64,000 nt of DNA from Blattamonas nauphoetae. Taxonomy: Eukaryota; Preaxostyla; Oxymonadida. The position numbers and the translations under genes were made by a program. Within the stretch, counting starts at the first letter, position 1; the number at the start of each line of letters is the position of its first letter. Of this stretch, positions 24,244 through 36,955 are shown one piece after another. Below the pieces are notes generated by a model. The model searched no databases. It saw only the letters and a list, made by a program, of their open reading frames with translations, and was not told where the DNA came from. The DNA is taken from positions 62,001-126,000 of the forward strand of contig JARBJD010000198.1 of the NCBI GenBank assembly GCA_033064195.1. Direction: 5' to 3'.

Positions 24244-27200
24244 TTACTTTTTGGACACCACCAGCTTGCAGTTCGAGAACACCCCGCGACGACGCACAAC
24301 AATCGGAAGGCCATCCGAATACTCAATCAGCGCGCCATTCAAAGTCGACGATGACGAGTCAACTGCGCGACGAGTCCAGTCCAGACAAGCAAGTCCAGAC
24401 TCAAATCTCTTCCACACACGAGTCGGTGTCGTTGTCTCAAACCAGCTGTCTTCAAACACAATCTGAGTGTGGATAGACAGAACTCGGACGTGCAGTGAGG
24501 CTGACAGCGACGACGACGAAGGATGCGAATTCAAAAACAGACAAGACGAGATCACCAGCGAGCGTGACGATGCAGACGACGAGTCGAGTGTGATGTGGAG
24601 GGCAGAGCGAGTGAGTGGTCCTGTTCCAACAACCACTCCACTCGACTCGAACACGCTGTTCGAAATCTCAGTCGACGATTGAACTGTCGACACTTCAATC
24701 ACACCATCTCCATCCGACGATGACGAAGGAATCACTCGACAAGCCTTCTGAAAGCGACTTACCTTCATTGAGAATGTCGAGAGAGGCGAGAGTGACGAGA
24801 ATGCGATCAGAGGGGCATTCGATGTGGTTGTGTCACGAACTACAAAATCAGAAATCAACAGCGAAATCTAGTTCCACATCCCTTCTCCCACAATCACCCC
24901 AACTCCTCCAAACGATCCCGACGACATCGAAACAGAATCGAATCGGCCTGTCCCGCTCTTCACTTTCGCCAACCCAACCCCAATCTGTCCCTCCCCAGAC
25001 AGTCCAATCGAGTCAGCTTCAAGCGTCCCTTCCGAGTCAACAACGAACACCCATCCGGACGACGAGCGTTCTTCTGACGACGGCAGAATCACGTTCAGAT
25101 CCTTCACTTCAACTCGCGCTGAGGAGATCGACACAATCCCACCGCTCGAACTGAACGACGAGTTTCCAATCACAACACGGCATCGTCGCGTCGGCGACTC
25201 ACTCGACAGTGTCATCCCCACGCTGCCCTCAATCTCGAAGCCATCGCCCATCTCCGCCTCCCCTCGCACCAACACCCACATCCACTCTCCCCCCTTCCCC
25301 TTACCGCACATCTGGCCTGTCCACACTGTCCGGCACGGCAAGTCGTCTCCTCCACACTCGTCCATCGAGTCTGACCCACCACGAGCAACCACAACCACGC
25401 CTCGGGCGATCGGTGGAACAAACGACGATTTTCGGATGTGGAATGAGATTGGATCGCTCATCCCAACTGGTGTTGTTGTCGACTCTGTTCCTGGTGTTGG
25501 AGAAAGTGACTTGATTTGGTAAGTCGTGTCGTGTGTGAGGATTCGATCATCGCCCACAACAACAAACCCTTCCGTCTCAGTTGTCGTCTCAGGAGCAGCC
25601 ACGACAACTGTGAACGTGACATCCTTCCCTTCCTCCTCCACAACGAAGTCGTACGATCCACTCACTTCTCTGTCGAAGACGAGCAGGATGAACGCGTATT
25701 GCTGGTCGTTATTCAGAATGTGGGCTGTGGCGTCATTGAGCTGAGCGGGGTGCGCTGGTGTGGTGAACGAGAGGAAGGAGGGAGTGCGAGAGAGATGGAA
25801 TGTCCACTTTGTGTCCGGAACTGTGATCGCATTGGAATTCACGGAAGATGAGGACGAATCAACAACTCCTTCGATCGATGTGATTGTGTACGAAGTCGAG
25901 AACTTGAGAGTTGGTGTGGAAGGTGCGACGAGCGAGCCAATTGCATTTGCGAAGAGAAGTGTTCCTCGTGTTTCTTCTCCTCCATCCTCTTTCAGTGTCA
26001 CTTCGTATTCTTGCGACTCCACCGGAACTGTCCCCTCCACCGCCAACTCGATCCTCATCGTCGAATGATTCAGTGAGGGCTTCACTTCGCCCTTCAGCTG
26101 CGGTCCCATCGAGCAAAACACTGCGTTCTCCTGTCTCACAAATGTGATCGTCTGCGTTGTTTCATCCTCAACCAGAAGATGCAGTCCAACACTGTCTGTC
26201 TGAGCTGTTGTGAAGCAATCGACGATCGAGAACTGCTGAAAATCAGGCTGAACCAGACTGTACATCGCAATGTCCGCAAACTGAGTGGGGTCCTCAGGAA
26301 GAGAGGCTCCGATTTGATTGTCGATGAAACAGACGGAAGTGAGGGCGATGGATTGGGGAGCAGTTTGGATGTCAAGGAAGAACGCACCAGATGTGTCAGA
26401 ACGACAGTTCTGGACGAGGCTGTCGGTGATGTCCACTTTGTTTGGATGTTCAATCGACATCGCTCCTCCAAACGATTCAGAAACACATCCGTCGAATTCG
26501 CACTGTTGGATGGTCAGATCGCCAATGCCCTGCCCTCGGAAGCAGAAACACCCAGCGGGGATCGGTTTGGCGACATTGGGGATTGCCTTCGTGAGACAGT
26601 CTCGGAAGCAGCAGAAGGACACTGCGAACGATGCTGACACTGTAGCGACCATCGCTCCTCCGCACACGTACGACTGGCACGAGGAGAACTCTGTGTTGGA
26701 GACGACACTGCCGACGGAAGCAGGGGAGAGTCGGAGATTGATTCCTCCCCCAGCCACATCAGCAAGTGCGCCGAATGGTTTTCAGGAGTCGAGAGAGCAC
26801 AAGTCGATGGTGAGTCTGGCATTCAGATCCAGAAACAGCCCTCCACCGCGTCTGCTGGTCCAGCAGGACTGGAAACGGGTCGACACGATTTGGACTGGAC
26901 TGACATCGCTGTCGATCCCATGCTCGATGAGCAGCCCTCCGCCGTTCTCGCCCATCGTGTAGAGGTTGGTGAAGGAGCAGGAGAGGACGGAGATCGAGCC
27001 TGGGTATTTGGAGAAGGAGAGCGGACGAGCTCCTGAGGCGTAGTCCAAGCCGTGGAAGTGGCAGTGCGAGAAGGTCGCTGAGGTCGAAGCGGTTCCGTTT
27101 GCGTCGGTGAAGGAATACGTTTTTTGCGGCTCGAAGTCAGTTGTGGTGCCATTGGGGAGAGTGATGGTTGGGAGTTGGTCCGTGTTGGGGGAGGAGAGGA

Positions 27201-28152
27201 GGGAGGAGAAGGAGGAATTCGAGCACAAAACGGAGCCTCCATTGTTCACGTCTCGAATCGTCGATCCTGACAAATGCGAACATGTCAGCGATACAACACA
27301 TCCCAACATCTTCTGAGACAGATGCGACAGTTGTGGTGGGCAGGAAGAGCCAATCGAACTCATGTTCACAAACGAGCAACCAACAAGCGAGGACGATATG
27401 ATTCCAACCTCATCCACATTCTGTCGAGGTGTTCGTGTCAGTGAGAGGCCAATTCCGTCGGTTCCCAAAATCCTATGCGAGGGGAACGAACAGCCAACAA
27501 TCGACATCGAAACTGACCCTCCAAATGATGGAAATGCTGATGTTTCAACAAAACCACGCATCTCCCCAATATCATTCGCAATCCAGCACTTGTTCACCAC
27601 AACTGACGCTTCTGTTGCTGATTCCTCGAATGTTGTTGGAGAAATCACAATCGCACTTGTCAGCGGTGATAGTTCAATTCTGCTTTCAAAGATTGTCAGC
27701 ATGCTGTTTGATACAATTGCCAACCTTGGGGTTTCTGCTTTGTTCTTCTGGTTCTTTGTTTCGGTAGAATTGTCGATCAGTGTGAAGTGGATCGATTTCA
27801 ACGACATTGTCGAGTTTGTCAATGAGAATAGGCAATTTTCATGAGTCTGAACGGTGGCCTTTTCTTCATTAGTGCACCTTTCTGACCAAGATTGCGTCAG
27901 TATGTGTGTTCCTGGTGCTGTTCTTTTGTGCGAGCGTTCCCCCGACACTTCAAGATACTGGTTCTTGATTTCGATATTGTTTCCAATGTAAGTTCCTTCT
28001 GGAATGGAGACATGTTGAATTTCATTCGATATTGTGCCTGTAAGGATTGAGATGGCGTCGAGGAGTGATTGCAGTTTTGTAGGACTGGCTGTACGGGAAT
28101 TGACGGCAAACATGGGTTGAGCGAGACAGAGAAAGAGTCAGATGTAGACCAT
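24244..28152 (-). pseudogene. Beta-helix surface protein D, interrupted by in-frame stops, lacking kinase tail
   Basis: One frame of 1,303 codons without any frameshift. An ATG at 28152 followed by a Leu-rich stretch ending LAQP looks like a signal peptide, but a TGA lies at codon 5 (28140). A downstream ATG at 28113 would skip it and lose the signal. Further in-frame stops are TGA at 26784-26782 and TAG at 24870-24868. The protein-like character continues after each: beta-helix rungs rich in Ser, Gly and Cys (GGAM, FSSCQ), Ig-like Ser/Thr/Val segments, then more beta-helix. Gene C's organisation is matched up to its second beta-helix, but the transmembrane and pseudokinase parts are missing. 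It lies divergent to K3 with about 265-300 bp between starts. Either a decayed copy or a gene decoded by readthrough or editing. Confidence 0.6.
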
Positions 28153-28380
28153 GACTCGAACCAATGATTCGTCGAGACTATATTCTCGAAGAGAGAAATG
28201 AAAGAGAAGTGATCGGACCCTTGGAATGGTAAAACTAACAATCCACTCTTGAGGAGTGATTCTCAGTCAATCCATCTTTTCTTTCATTTCGAGCATCGAC
28301 GATGATTAACAACGCAGAAGATGCGAAGAACGGAGAGTTGGATCGTTTAGTTCAAATAATGGTCACGGATAATTGACTTT

Positions 28381-28393
28381 ACAAATTAAGGGC
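28381..28393 (+). promoter_or_regulatory. Conserved AAATTAAGGGC-like element upstream of K3
   Basis: acaaattaagggc, about 23-35 bp before the K3 ATG, matching the element at the other kinase genes. It sits in the short divergent space shared with gene D. Confidence 0.5.
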
Positions 28394-28415
28394 GTCGTTC
28401 AACGAGTCATCGAAA

Positions 28416-31400
28416 ATGACATCAAAACTTGACGAAGTCATCCCCCCTGGCTGTGTGTTCTTGCTGTGATGATCTCTGATTTTTTGCTGTTTCGCCTCTT
28501 TCTTTGCTATGCCTCAGATTCAAACCCAAAAAAGATCAGTGAAGGAGCGTTTGGACAAGTTCTAAAAGTGACACACGAAGGGAGTGGAGTTGAATATGCG
28601 GTGAAGGTGTTGCCGATGCTGAAAGAAGGGGACAAGGAATGAGTGAGTCGCGAAGTTGAGATGTTGACTCGTTTTGCTCATGCTCGGATTGTGCATCTTC
28701 ATGAATCGATTGACATGGGAGGACACCAAGCGATTGTGATGGAGCTCGGGACACGAAGTCTGAAAGATCTGATCTCGGAATATGAGTCACGAGGTGAATT
28801 GATTCCTCTTCCTGTTTGTCTCTTCTTGTTTCCTCATTCTTTGATCTTTGGATCACTTTTGCCTTTTCATGTTGTTTTGTTGTTGTGGATGTGTTTTCAG
28901 TGGACGGTGATGATTCTGGTTGACATCTGCGAGGGACTTTTGTGGATGCACACTCACCCTTCGGGATCGACAGCTCATGGGGATCTGAAGCCGGAGAATG
29001 TTCTTCTTCGGGAGAACAATCGGGCATTTCTGTGTTTGTAAGATTTAATTCCTTTCATATGTCATTTTTCTTGCATCAGGTGATCTTGGTGGATCGGCAG
29101 CGTTTGAGCAACACATGACTCAGACGACGGGGGAATTTGGGACATTCGAGTACAACTCGCCGGAGCGAGTGATGGACAGCAAGGGAACAGGGACGGCAGC
29201 GAGTGATGTTTGGTCGCTTGGAGTTGTGGCGTATCGGATGGTGACTGGACGAGGGCTGTGCGAAAACATGAACAAACTCCAAACACGATCTGTACTTGAG
29301 AACTTCAACGAATCGAACATCCCGACCACGATTCCTGCTTCGGTGCGAGCAGTTCTTTTGAAAATGTTGGAACCTGTCTGTTCTCCTCTTTCTTCACCCT
29401 CACTCTTTGATTTGTTCATCGATTGAACTGATTGTTCAGAATGTGTCACTTCGAGCAACGACGTCGGCACTTTTGGAAGGAGGTCTTTTGGAGGGAATGC
29501 TTGGTTCGTCGACGGATCTGTCTCGAATGAAGTCGATTCAGCTTGGGACGCTCGTGAACGAGATGAAGGAATCATTGAATGATGCTGAAGTTGAAAAGCG
29601 GACGATGAAGCTGTCGATGGAAAAGGAGAAGCTGTTGTTGGAGACTCAAGAACTGGAAGACCGACTTCGATCGCTTCAGATGTCGCTTCAGCGAACTCGT
29701 TCTCGAAATGTTGATTTGGAGAAAGAAGAAGAACTCGAACGATGTCACCATCTCCTCTCCAATCATGTCTCGCCTGTCTCGATCTCCACTGAAGACAATA
29801 TTCTCTCAACGATACGTGAAGTTCCTCATCTCCTGTTCTTCCATGGTGACTCTTGGCGCATCGATGAGGCTCTTCTTTTTGATGTCTCTGGAAACACGAT
29901 CACTCGAAAAGGTGTAGCCAAGAACAAAGAATGGAGCACAACCCTTTTCGAAGAACCAATCTCGGAAGGAGTGGTGTCTGTCGCCATCACTGTTCTTGCC
30001 ATCCCAGAAGCCGTAGGTTTGTCTCTCTATTCGGGATGTCTTCAGATTCAAGGGAAGGGTTGATGTTCGGACTTATTGATACTGTGTCTGGGCACATTAA
30101 ACCTGAATTCAAGCTTGGTGAATATACTCTCAGTACGTTCCACTTCGATTCTCATCTCTTTTGTCTCATCAGATTCCATCGCTCTCGCTCCAAGAACTGG
30201 AACACTTCACATTAACCTTCCATCCACAAGTCAACTCGAAGAGAAGCATCAACTCTCTCTTCGACTGAATGAGGGCGACCGAGTGGTGTTGGAGGTGGAC
30301 ATGGACGCGAGGCCACGCACAGCTGTGTTCATCATCAACGGAAATGTGCCTCTCACGTTTGTGTCTGGTCTCCCTCCCTCGATCCGATTTGGAGTGTGTC
30401 GCTTGTCGTTCTCATTCTCGTTCTTTTCAGTTGTCGATGAAGAACAAAGGAGTTTCAGTTCGATTTGATGGAATGAGTCGTCTGAAGCGAGCGACGCCGC
30501 TGCGACGAGTGAATGAGATCGAGTGGAATCCCGAAGACATTCGAGACAGTGAGGACCTGTACATGAATGGAATGCGATCGAGTGTTCTGACAGTGCACAC
30601 CCAGATCCCCTCGCTCGACTTCTCCGATCCTTCCCACTTCACAGTGGAGGATAATCGAATTTCTTATACTGGTATTGCCACGAAAGAAAACAATGAACAA
30701 ATTGAACCCATGTGGAACTCCTTCTTCCTCCCAGGATCCTTTTCGGAAGGAATTGTGGCCGTTTCGTTCACTCTTTTCGAGGATCTTGGTTCTGACCCCT
30801 TCTACTTCGGTCTGATCGATGGGGCGGAACCGATTCCAGATGGAGGGGACCCACTCGGAGAAGTCCAAAGTGTGTCTCACTCTTTTGTTTTGTGATGAGT
30901 TCTCTTCACTCACTCTTCTCACATTCACCTCATCTCTTCTTCTCGCAAATCTCAGACTCGGTCGCTCTCTCTTCCTATGGGAGGCTGTATTTCTTAACTG
31001 CAGACGGGCAATTAAAGACCAACATTTCTCCCAGTGTCTCGAGTGGTGAGTCTTTCATCATCGAAATCAACATGGACTCGAATCCCCGCACTGCCCAGTT
31101 CTTCGTCGATGAAAAGCCAGCCAATGTTGTCGTTGTTGGTCTTCCCGAATCCGTTCGAGTTGGAGTGTGCTTCCCAACCATTTTTCTTTTTTGTCTCTTT
31201 CTCGATCCTCATTCACTCATTCGTCCACATTCACTTTTCTCTCCCTCTCCATCTCAGTTCTCCGTAAAGAAGTCATTGCTTCATGTTCGGTTTAACAGAA
31301 TCACCCATCTGAACAGAGGAAGCCCCTTCACAAATCGGATGAATGTGGTTGAATGGCCAGCTGCCGAACCATCCGAAGAGTCAGAAGTGGATGAGGATTC

Positions 31401-33708
31401 AGATGGAAATGATGAGGAAGTGACGAATGAAGGAGAAGAAAAGGTGGAGAGAGACTCGCAGGACGAGGGCAGCATCGATGACAGCGTCAGTGAAGATGAA
31501 GGCAAGAGTGAGAAGAGTGATGCAGACAACGATCAACCATCCGACGACGGGCTTGACAGAGCTAAAGGAGCGCCAGATGTTGTTGATGATGAACCCGATG
31601 ATGAAAAAGATGATGGAGAAGATGCAGATGAAACAGAGGAGAAAGATTCACTGGACGAGGGCAGCATCAACGACAACACAGATGATGAGGAATCGATGAG
31701 TGAAGAGGGCGATGTAGACGACGATCAGCCATCCGAAGACAATATCAACGAAACAGAAGACGAAGAAGTTGATGATGGAGAAGATGATGAAGATGCGGAT
31801 GAAGACATCGACCACTCTTCGGAACGGATGATGGAGAAAGCAGAAGACAACGAAGAATCCAATGGGGATTCTGAAGACGACACTGATGAAGGAAGTCTTC
31901 GAGCCGAAAGTGACAGTGACGTTGAGGATGACGAAGCAGATGCCGAAAAGAAGAGCAGACAGCTTCCAACGCTGAAATTGCCTGAATTGCTCTTCACACG
32001 CAAATCACACTTCGCCATCCGACACAACGTCCTGACTCGGACAGAGAAAGGGACAGACGAGAAAGGAAGAGCCAGACCAAGCACTGTTCTGTTTTCGGAG
32101 CCCATCACGAAGGGCGTCGTTTCTGTCACTTTCGATGTGGTGACACTCGCCGATTCGATTGGTTTGACTCTTTTCTCTCGTCATTCTCTCCAGAAGAGGA
32201 TGCATCCATCAATTTCGGTCTTCTCGATTCTTCTCTTGCTGTTCCTCGACTCGGACGAGTTTTGGGGAAGAATGTGAAACGTCTGCTTTTCAGTTCAATG
32301 ATGTTCATCACTTCACACTCTTCTCAGATTCTCTCGCTCTCTCAACATCGCATGGGGAGCTCCCAATTTTCACTCAAACCAAACTGGAAGTTGATTGTTG
32401 CGCTTCTTTCTCCAAAAATGATCGCGTTGTGATGGAAGTGAACATGGACTCGACTCCTCGCACTGTCCAATTCTTCGTGAACGGAAAGGCTGGGAAATGT
32501 TATGTGAGTGGGATTCCAGAATCAGTGAGAATTGGTGTTTGTCATTCTTCGTTTCGCTTCTGACTTGTTCAGTTCTCTGCTGATCTGATGGGAACCTCAC
32601 TGGAAATCGCGAGCATCGTCCACTCCACTCAAGCGACTCCTCTGACTGACAAGATGAAAGAGATCAGATGGACAGATACCAAAGAGTCTCTGAAAGAAAG
32701 TTCCTCACAACCACGCACGTTGATTCGGAGAGAAGCAGAAGGATCGATGCCCGCTCTCCTCTCTCGAAATCCCGAACACTTCAAGATTGAGGGAAATGTG
32801 ATCACTCGCACTGCATTCGACTTCAATGGACTCGACTCGCCATTCAGCACAGTGATGTTGGATGGAGTGGTTGAGAAGATGATCAAGTCTGTGACTGTCA
32901 CCATCCTCGCCCTTCCCGAAACTGAACGTGTGCTTCTCTTTTCGTGATTCTGTTCAGATTCATCTGGAGTTGTCATGCTTGGAGGCCTGTTCAAAAGCAA
33001 ACACATTCCAAAAAGTCCCAAAGGTCTTGGAATTCGGAAGAAAGGTCTGCAGCTCTTCATCTCAACGATATCACCATTTCCATGCACTTCTGTCTTTGCT
33101 TCTCTCTCTTCAGGTTCGTTTGCTCTCTGTTCATCTGACGGAATGATTCATCTAACGGATTGGGAAAATTCATATCTTGTGCCCTGCCACTCTCCCCTCC
33201 GAGTCGGTGACCAAGTGGTGTTGGAGGTGAACACACGATCCAAACCAGATATCTCTCGCTTCTTTGTGAACGGGAAGGCCGGGCTGATCAAGATGGATGG
33301 CTATTATCCTTTTCTCAGAATCGGAGTCTGTTCCTTCTCATTTTCTCGTCATCGTTATTGTTGTGTCTTCTCGTTCAGTTCTCTCTCGCTGGACCAGGAA
33401 CTTCGATCCGAATTGATGCCGTCACCGAACAGCTTCTTCCTGAAAAAGTCGAAATAAGCAAGCTGATTGTGAAATGCGCGTCGAGTGGCGACGAATTCCC
33501 TTTCAACGTCACCCTACAACACACCATCCTCCAAATCAAAGAAAGTCTCGTTCCTCTCATGAACGTCTCCATCGAAACCATCACTCTCAGCCACGATTCG
33601 GATGAACTGAGCGATTCCACAACTTTGTCTGAAATCGACTTCGATGGTGATTTTGTCCTCGTTGCGACGTCACTTCAGGCCACGCTGCCATCCGACCATC
33701 ACGCGTAG
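28416..33708 (+). CDS. Kinase/coiled-coil/4xSPRY protein K3 with ubiquitin-like tail; in-frame TGA
   Basis: Same exon plan as K1. Kinase exons run to about 29376, coiled coil and SPRY1 to about 30380, SPRY2 to about 31170, SPRY3 to about 32540 and SPRY4 to about 33320. A TGA at 28640-28642 replaces the CGA (Arg) found in K1, K2, K4 and K5 early in the kinase, between the VAIK lysine and helix C. Everything downstream stays open. Between SPRY2 and SPRY3 lies a very acidic linker of about 190 residues (31370-31960). The last exon is unique: after the shared FSLAGPGTSIRIDAV it encodes a domain (33454-33690) with the ubiquitin beta-grasp pattern (LIVKCAS, TILQIKESL, IETITLSHDS, LSDSTTLSE). It lacks a C-terminal Gly-Gly and so is probably an integral ubiquitin-like domain. 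It is a pseudogene unless the TGA is bypassed. Confidence 0.7.
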
Positions 33709-33765
33709 ACCTTCTTATGCGAAGTGTCCTCGATCGCTGTTGATCAGGTTTTGATTCTGTGTTCT

Positions 33766-34313
33766 TCATTCACTCCACAATTGTTTTCTCTTCTTGTTTT
33801 GTGGTAATCGTGTTTCGATGTGTGACATTGTGTTCCAATCATCCGGCAAAGCGAGAGACGAAGCAATGGAAGCTGAAACTGGATTCAATGCCCATTTCCG
33901 ATGAATGTACGAGTCTGCCGGAAGAAGTCCAGTCTCTCCCGACGAAACGACGACTGATCCGACTGTCGACAGATCCCATGCTTCTCCAATATCAACAGAG
34001 ATGTGTCGGGGAACACTCGATCCTTCCAGCATCCTCTGAAATGCAAGTACGAGAGGTTCAGAACGTTCACTCGTTCCAAGTTCATGGCCCCTCCTCGATT
34101 CGTCGCCAAGCAGTCGGCAATGAGAATGTTGGCTATTTCAGCAAAAAATGTGGTGAGAAACAGCGCACCGTCGGAATCTGCATTCGACTGGTCAAAAAAG
34201 CAATTTGTCATCATTGTGGTGCTGGTAGCGGAGACGTGAACGCTGCCGCCTTTAAAGCTGAACACGTCCCACCCGAATTGTGTCGAACATTCAGTGAATG
34301 ACGAGTGAGAGAT
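33766..34313 (-). pseudogene. Beta-helix gene relic F, distal part
   Basis: Minus-strand fragments in two frames. About 34265-34050 resembles beta-helix rungs (DSDGALFL, NRGGAMNLE). About 34032-33830 resembles the segment of gene C that reads 'LSTVG.VVVSSG..G.LP'. The pieces are collinear with gene C, but intervening sequence is lost. The rest of the relic resumes at 36331 on the far side of an inserted element. Confidence 0.6.
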
Positions 34314-35036
34314 GGGCGATTCTGAATGAAAACTTGTTTTACACTAATGTGCGTCACCAAAAATTATTTTTTGCCCAATTACCGTTCACCTGTGTAATAG
34401 ACAGAAAACAGGAAAATTAGTGGAATTAAAGTTCGATCGCGTTCGATATCGTCATTTTTTGTTGAAGACAATTGTGCACACTTTTTATCACAGAACAAGT
34501 TCAAAAAGAGATAAATGATGGAAAACGAAGGAAAAAGCTCATTCTGTGTGAAAGAACCAACACAAGGTCATCTATTGGAGAAAAAGTCACAAACTGTTCG
34601 AGGAGACATATTCAACAGACTTGATAAGATTAGTCTTGGAAATTTCAGAAAGTATCCGGACGATGCGGTTTGTGATAAATTGTGAAGGAAAAACGAGCAT
34701 GAGAGGAACTGTAGCAGTGGGAGGAAGATCGAAAAGAGTGAATCGAATTTGACGGTTTACAACGAGAAATTGCTGAAACAAAAGGAGAAATAGAGCGAAA
34801 ACAGTCCAAAACGTTCAATCATGCGATTCTTGAGAGATCCTTATGGCTCCTGAGATTTGATTTGCGACGAGACAAAAAAGTGCTGAGTTTCAGCACATGA
34901 GAACAAAAAACAATACATACAGTCTGATCTACATCCAATACGCTGGTTGAGACGGGTCGGATCATCTAGATTCATAATCAAATAAAGTTGGATGGTGAGA
35001 AGGAGCCTGAACTTTGAATCGGAAAGATACAGCTAA

Positions 35037-35264
35037 ACTTGTTCTGAAATGAAGAAGAATAGTTCAGAAATGAAAATGATTGTTCAGAAATGAAGAGGAA
35101 TTGTTCAGAAATGAAAATGATTGTTCAGAAATGAAGAGGAATAATTCAGAAATGAAAATGATTGTTCTGAAATGAAGAAGAATTGTTCAGAAATGAAAAA
35201 TGATTGTTCAGAAATGAACACGAATAATTCAGAAATGAAAACAAATAATTCAGAAATGAAAATC
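35037..35264 (+). repeat. Minisatellite of ~21 bp units (ttcagaaatgaa...), left array
   Basis: About eleven imperfect copies of a ~21-bp unit built around ttcagaaatgaaaatga, alternating with gaagaggaatt forms. It is the inverted counterpart of the array at 35957-36179, and their outer ends share acttgttctgaaatgaag. Confidence 0.85.
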
Positions 35265-35758
35265 ATATTTAACAGGCCTGGATGATCACAAAAAAGTTTA
35301 AATCCACTCTTTTATGTTGAGAGAACGGTTGATTAAACGCTCGAAGTCATAAAAAAGCTGTTCACGTGGTGTCAGAAATACGTCCCGTATCACATCAAAA
35401 CAGTGTTGTTTGTGTCAATATCTCTATAAAAGACATACACAGAGATACATATTGTGTGTTGAAGTGCATTTTTTTAAAAGACCATTATTTTTTTGATAAT
35501 TATACTTTGCGAAACCGGTACTACCTGGAGATGTTTTTCCAAAGTTATTCATGTTGTCCAACAAAATAAAGTGATAATAAGCATGAAAAAATGGTTGAGA
35601 ATCCAAATCTTCTAAACCAGAGAACAGATCTTCACCAACTTTTGCATGACTCTTATCATAACATAATCGAACTTGTGCGGGTTTTTGGGATCATGTGCGG
35701 TTTTTTCATGGAACCAAAACTTTATAAATACCCCTCTTTTTATCACAATTGACAAACA

Positions 35759-35900
35759 ATGGCTATTTCACCAGAAAACCAGCTGTCCAAGTGGATGAAC
35801 CGGATGAATGATGTTTTTTCGTGATTTTTTTACCAGTTTTATTTGAGATTTTTCATATTGTTCTGTGTGTTGTATGGTTTAGGTGGAATGGGGGAGCAAC
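35759..35900 (+). other. Possible tiny gene in core of the 2-kb element
   Basis: An ATG at 35759 is preceded 36 bp upstream by a TATA-like ttataaata. It opens 21 codons (start MAISPENQLSKWMN), after which a possible 25-nt intron (gttttttcgtg...accag) would lead into a hydrophobic stretch. The product would be under 50 residues and matches nothing I know. Very tentative. Confidence 0.2.
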
Positions 35901-35956
35901 GTTCACTCATCCGATAACAGTGTACAGCAGTATCAATAAAATGCCAGACTTGTTTT

Positions 35957-36179
35957 TCATTTCTGAATTATTCGTGTTCATTTCTGAACAATCATTTTTC
36001 ATTTCTGAACAATTCTTCTCCATTTCTGAACAATCATTTTCATTTCTGAATTAGTCGTGTTCATTTCTGAACAATCATTTTCATTTCTGAACAATTCCTC
36101 TTCATTTCTGAACAATCATTTTCATTTCTGAATTATTCTTCTTCATTTCAGAACTATTCTTCTTCATTTCAGAACAAGT
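35957..36179 (-). repeat. Minisatellite of ~21 bp units, right array (inverted)
   Basis: Imperfect tandem copies of catttctgaacaatcatttt-like units, the reverse complement of the left array at 35037-35264. The outer end (…cagaacaagt) mirrors the outer end of the left array, giving the structure of a fold-back element. Confidence 0.85.
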
Positions 36180-36330
36180 CTACCTGTATCACGCGAGAAT
36201 GAAGAAAAGTTGAATATCAAACCTTTATGATGTCGATAGTGGCTGGACCTGTGAACTGGGAGGATTTCTGGGAGATCTTCAACTTCAAGACGAAAGGGAG
36301 ACGCATGCAAGTTTTGATTTAGAATCGCCC

Positions 36331-36784
36331 AGATGGAGAGGGTTGGGGACCTTCCACTCGCACCACCAATGCAGATCGCTCCTCCAAAGTTTCATTCCCC
36401 TGTGCAGGTGCTGTTGTGGAAGAAGTCAGTCCTCATGGTGAGATTGGATGACGACGTGTCGGAGAGGACATTGATGTCAAATTTGCTGTCACATTGTCCA
36501 AACGATCACCCCTGTCGGATGCCATATCCAGACAACTCACCTCTCACAATGAATGGTGAGCATTCCATGTTCGAAATCATTTCTTTTGCTTTGAATCTCA
36601 AATCAGACGTTGAAAGAAGACACGCTGAACATCCATGCTGTTCTACATCCAGAAACCACGATGTTCTCCATGGAGAACTGTTCTGCACATCGAACAACCA
36701 CAACTTGGGAGATGTGCAAAGATCTTGATTGGGAACATCATTTCCAAGAAAGTATCTCTTGATCGATGACAGACTTGTGATCAA
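36331..36784 (-). pseudogene. Beta-helix gene relic F, proximal part
   Basis: Minus-strand sequence matching the equivalent parts of relics G (about 46860-47010) and H (about 58270-58470), including a run seen on plus as cttccactcgcacc. The translation has beta-helix character (for example SDLRFKAKEMISNMECSPF). It lies about 170 bp from the K4 start, in the place a divergent beta-helix partner would occupy. The start codon and signal peptide were not found. Confidence 0.55.
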
Positions 36785-36921
36785 GAGAATTTGAACCCTT
36801 CGTTTGTGAACTCCCCATCTGAAGTCTCTTTTAAGCCATTTTGTTGGCGTCTTCGGAGGTGAAGAGGTGACATCGTACTGGGGACATCTATTATAAATAA
36901 AGGGAGGAATAAGTTGAACTT

Positions 36922-36935
36922 TCCAAATAAAGGGC
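36922..36935 (+). promoter_or_regulatory. Conserved AAATTAAGGGC-like element upstream of K4
   Basis: tccaaataaagggc, about 21-34 bp before the K4 ATG, one transversion from the form at the other kinase genes. Confidence 0.5.
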
Positions 36936-36955
36936 GACGATCAACGAGTTTTATA

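Larger units (their letters stand above)
34314..36330. mobile_element. 2.0-kb non-autonomous inverted-repeat element inside relic F
   Basis: The ends match as inverted repeats of about 23 bp (start gggcgattctgaatgaaaac; the far end reads the same inward with two mismatches). The flanks agat at 34310-34313 and at 36331-36334 look like a 4-bp target duplication. The empty site is visible in relic G at about 46850 (cgggagatggagag). No transposase is recognisable, so it is probably mobilised in trans. It carries two mirror-image minisatellite arrays (35037-35264 and 35957-36179) around a 0.7-kb core, so a single strand could fold back on itself. Confidence 0.65.

Noticed and set aside
7984-28140. 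Reassignment of TGA to a sense codon in this organism
   Set aside because: K2 ends in TGA right after its CaaX box, the place where K1 uses TAG, and gene C ends in TGA after its kinase; TAG also appears in frame, so a single codon change would not explain the data.
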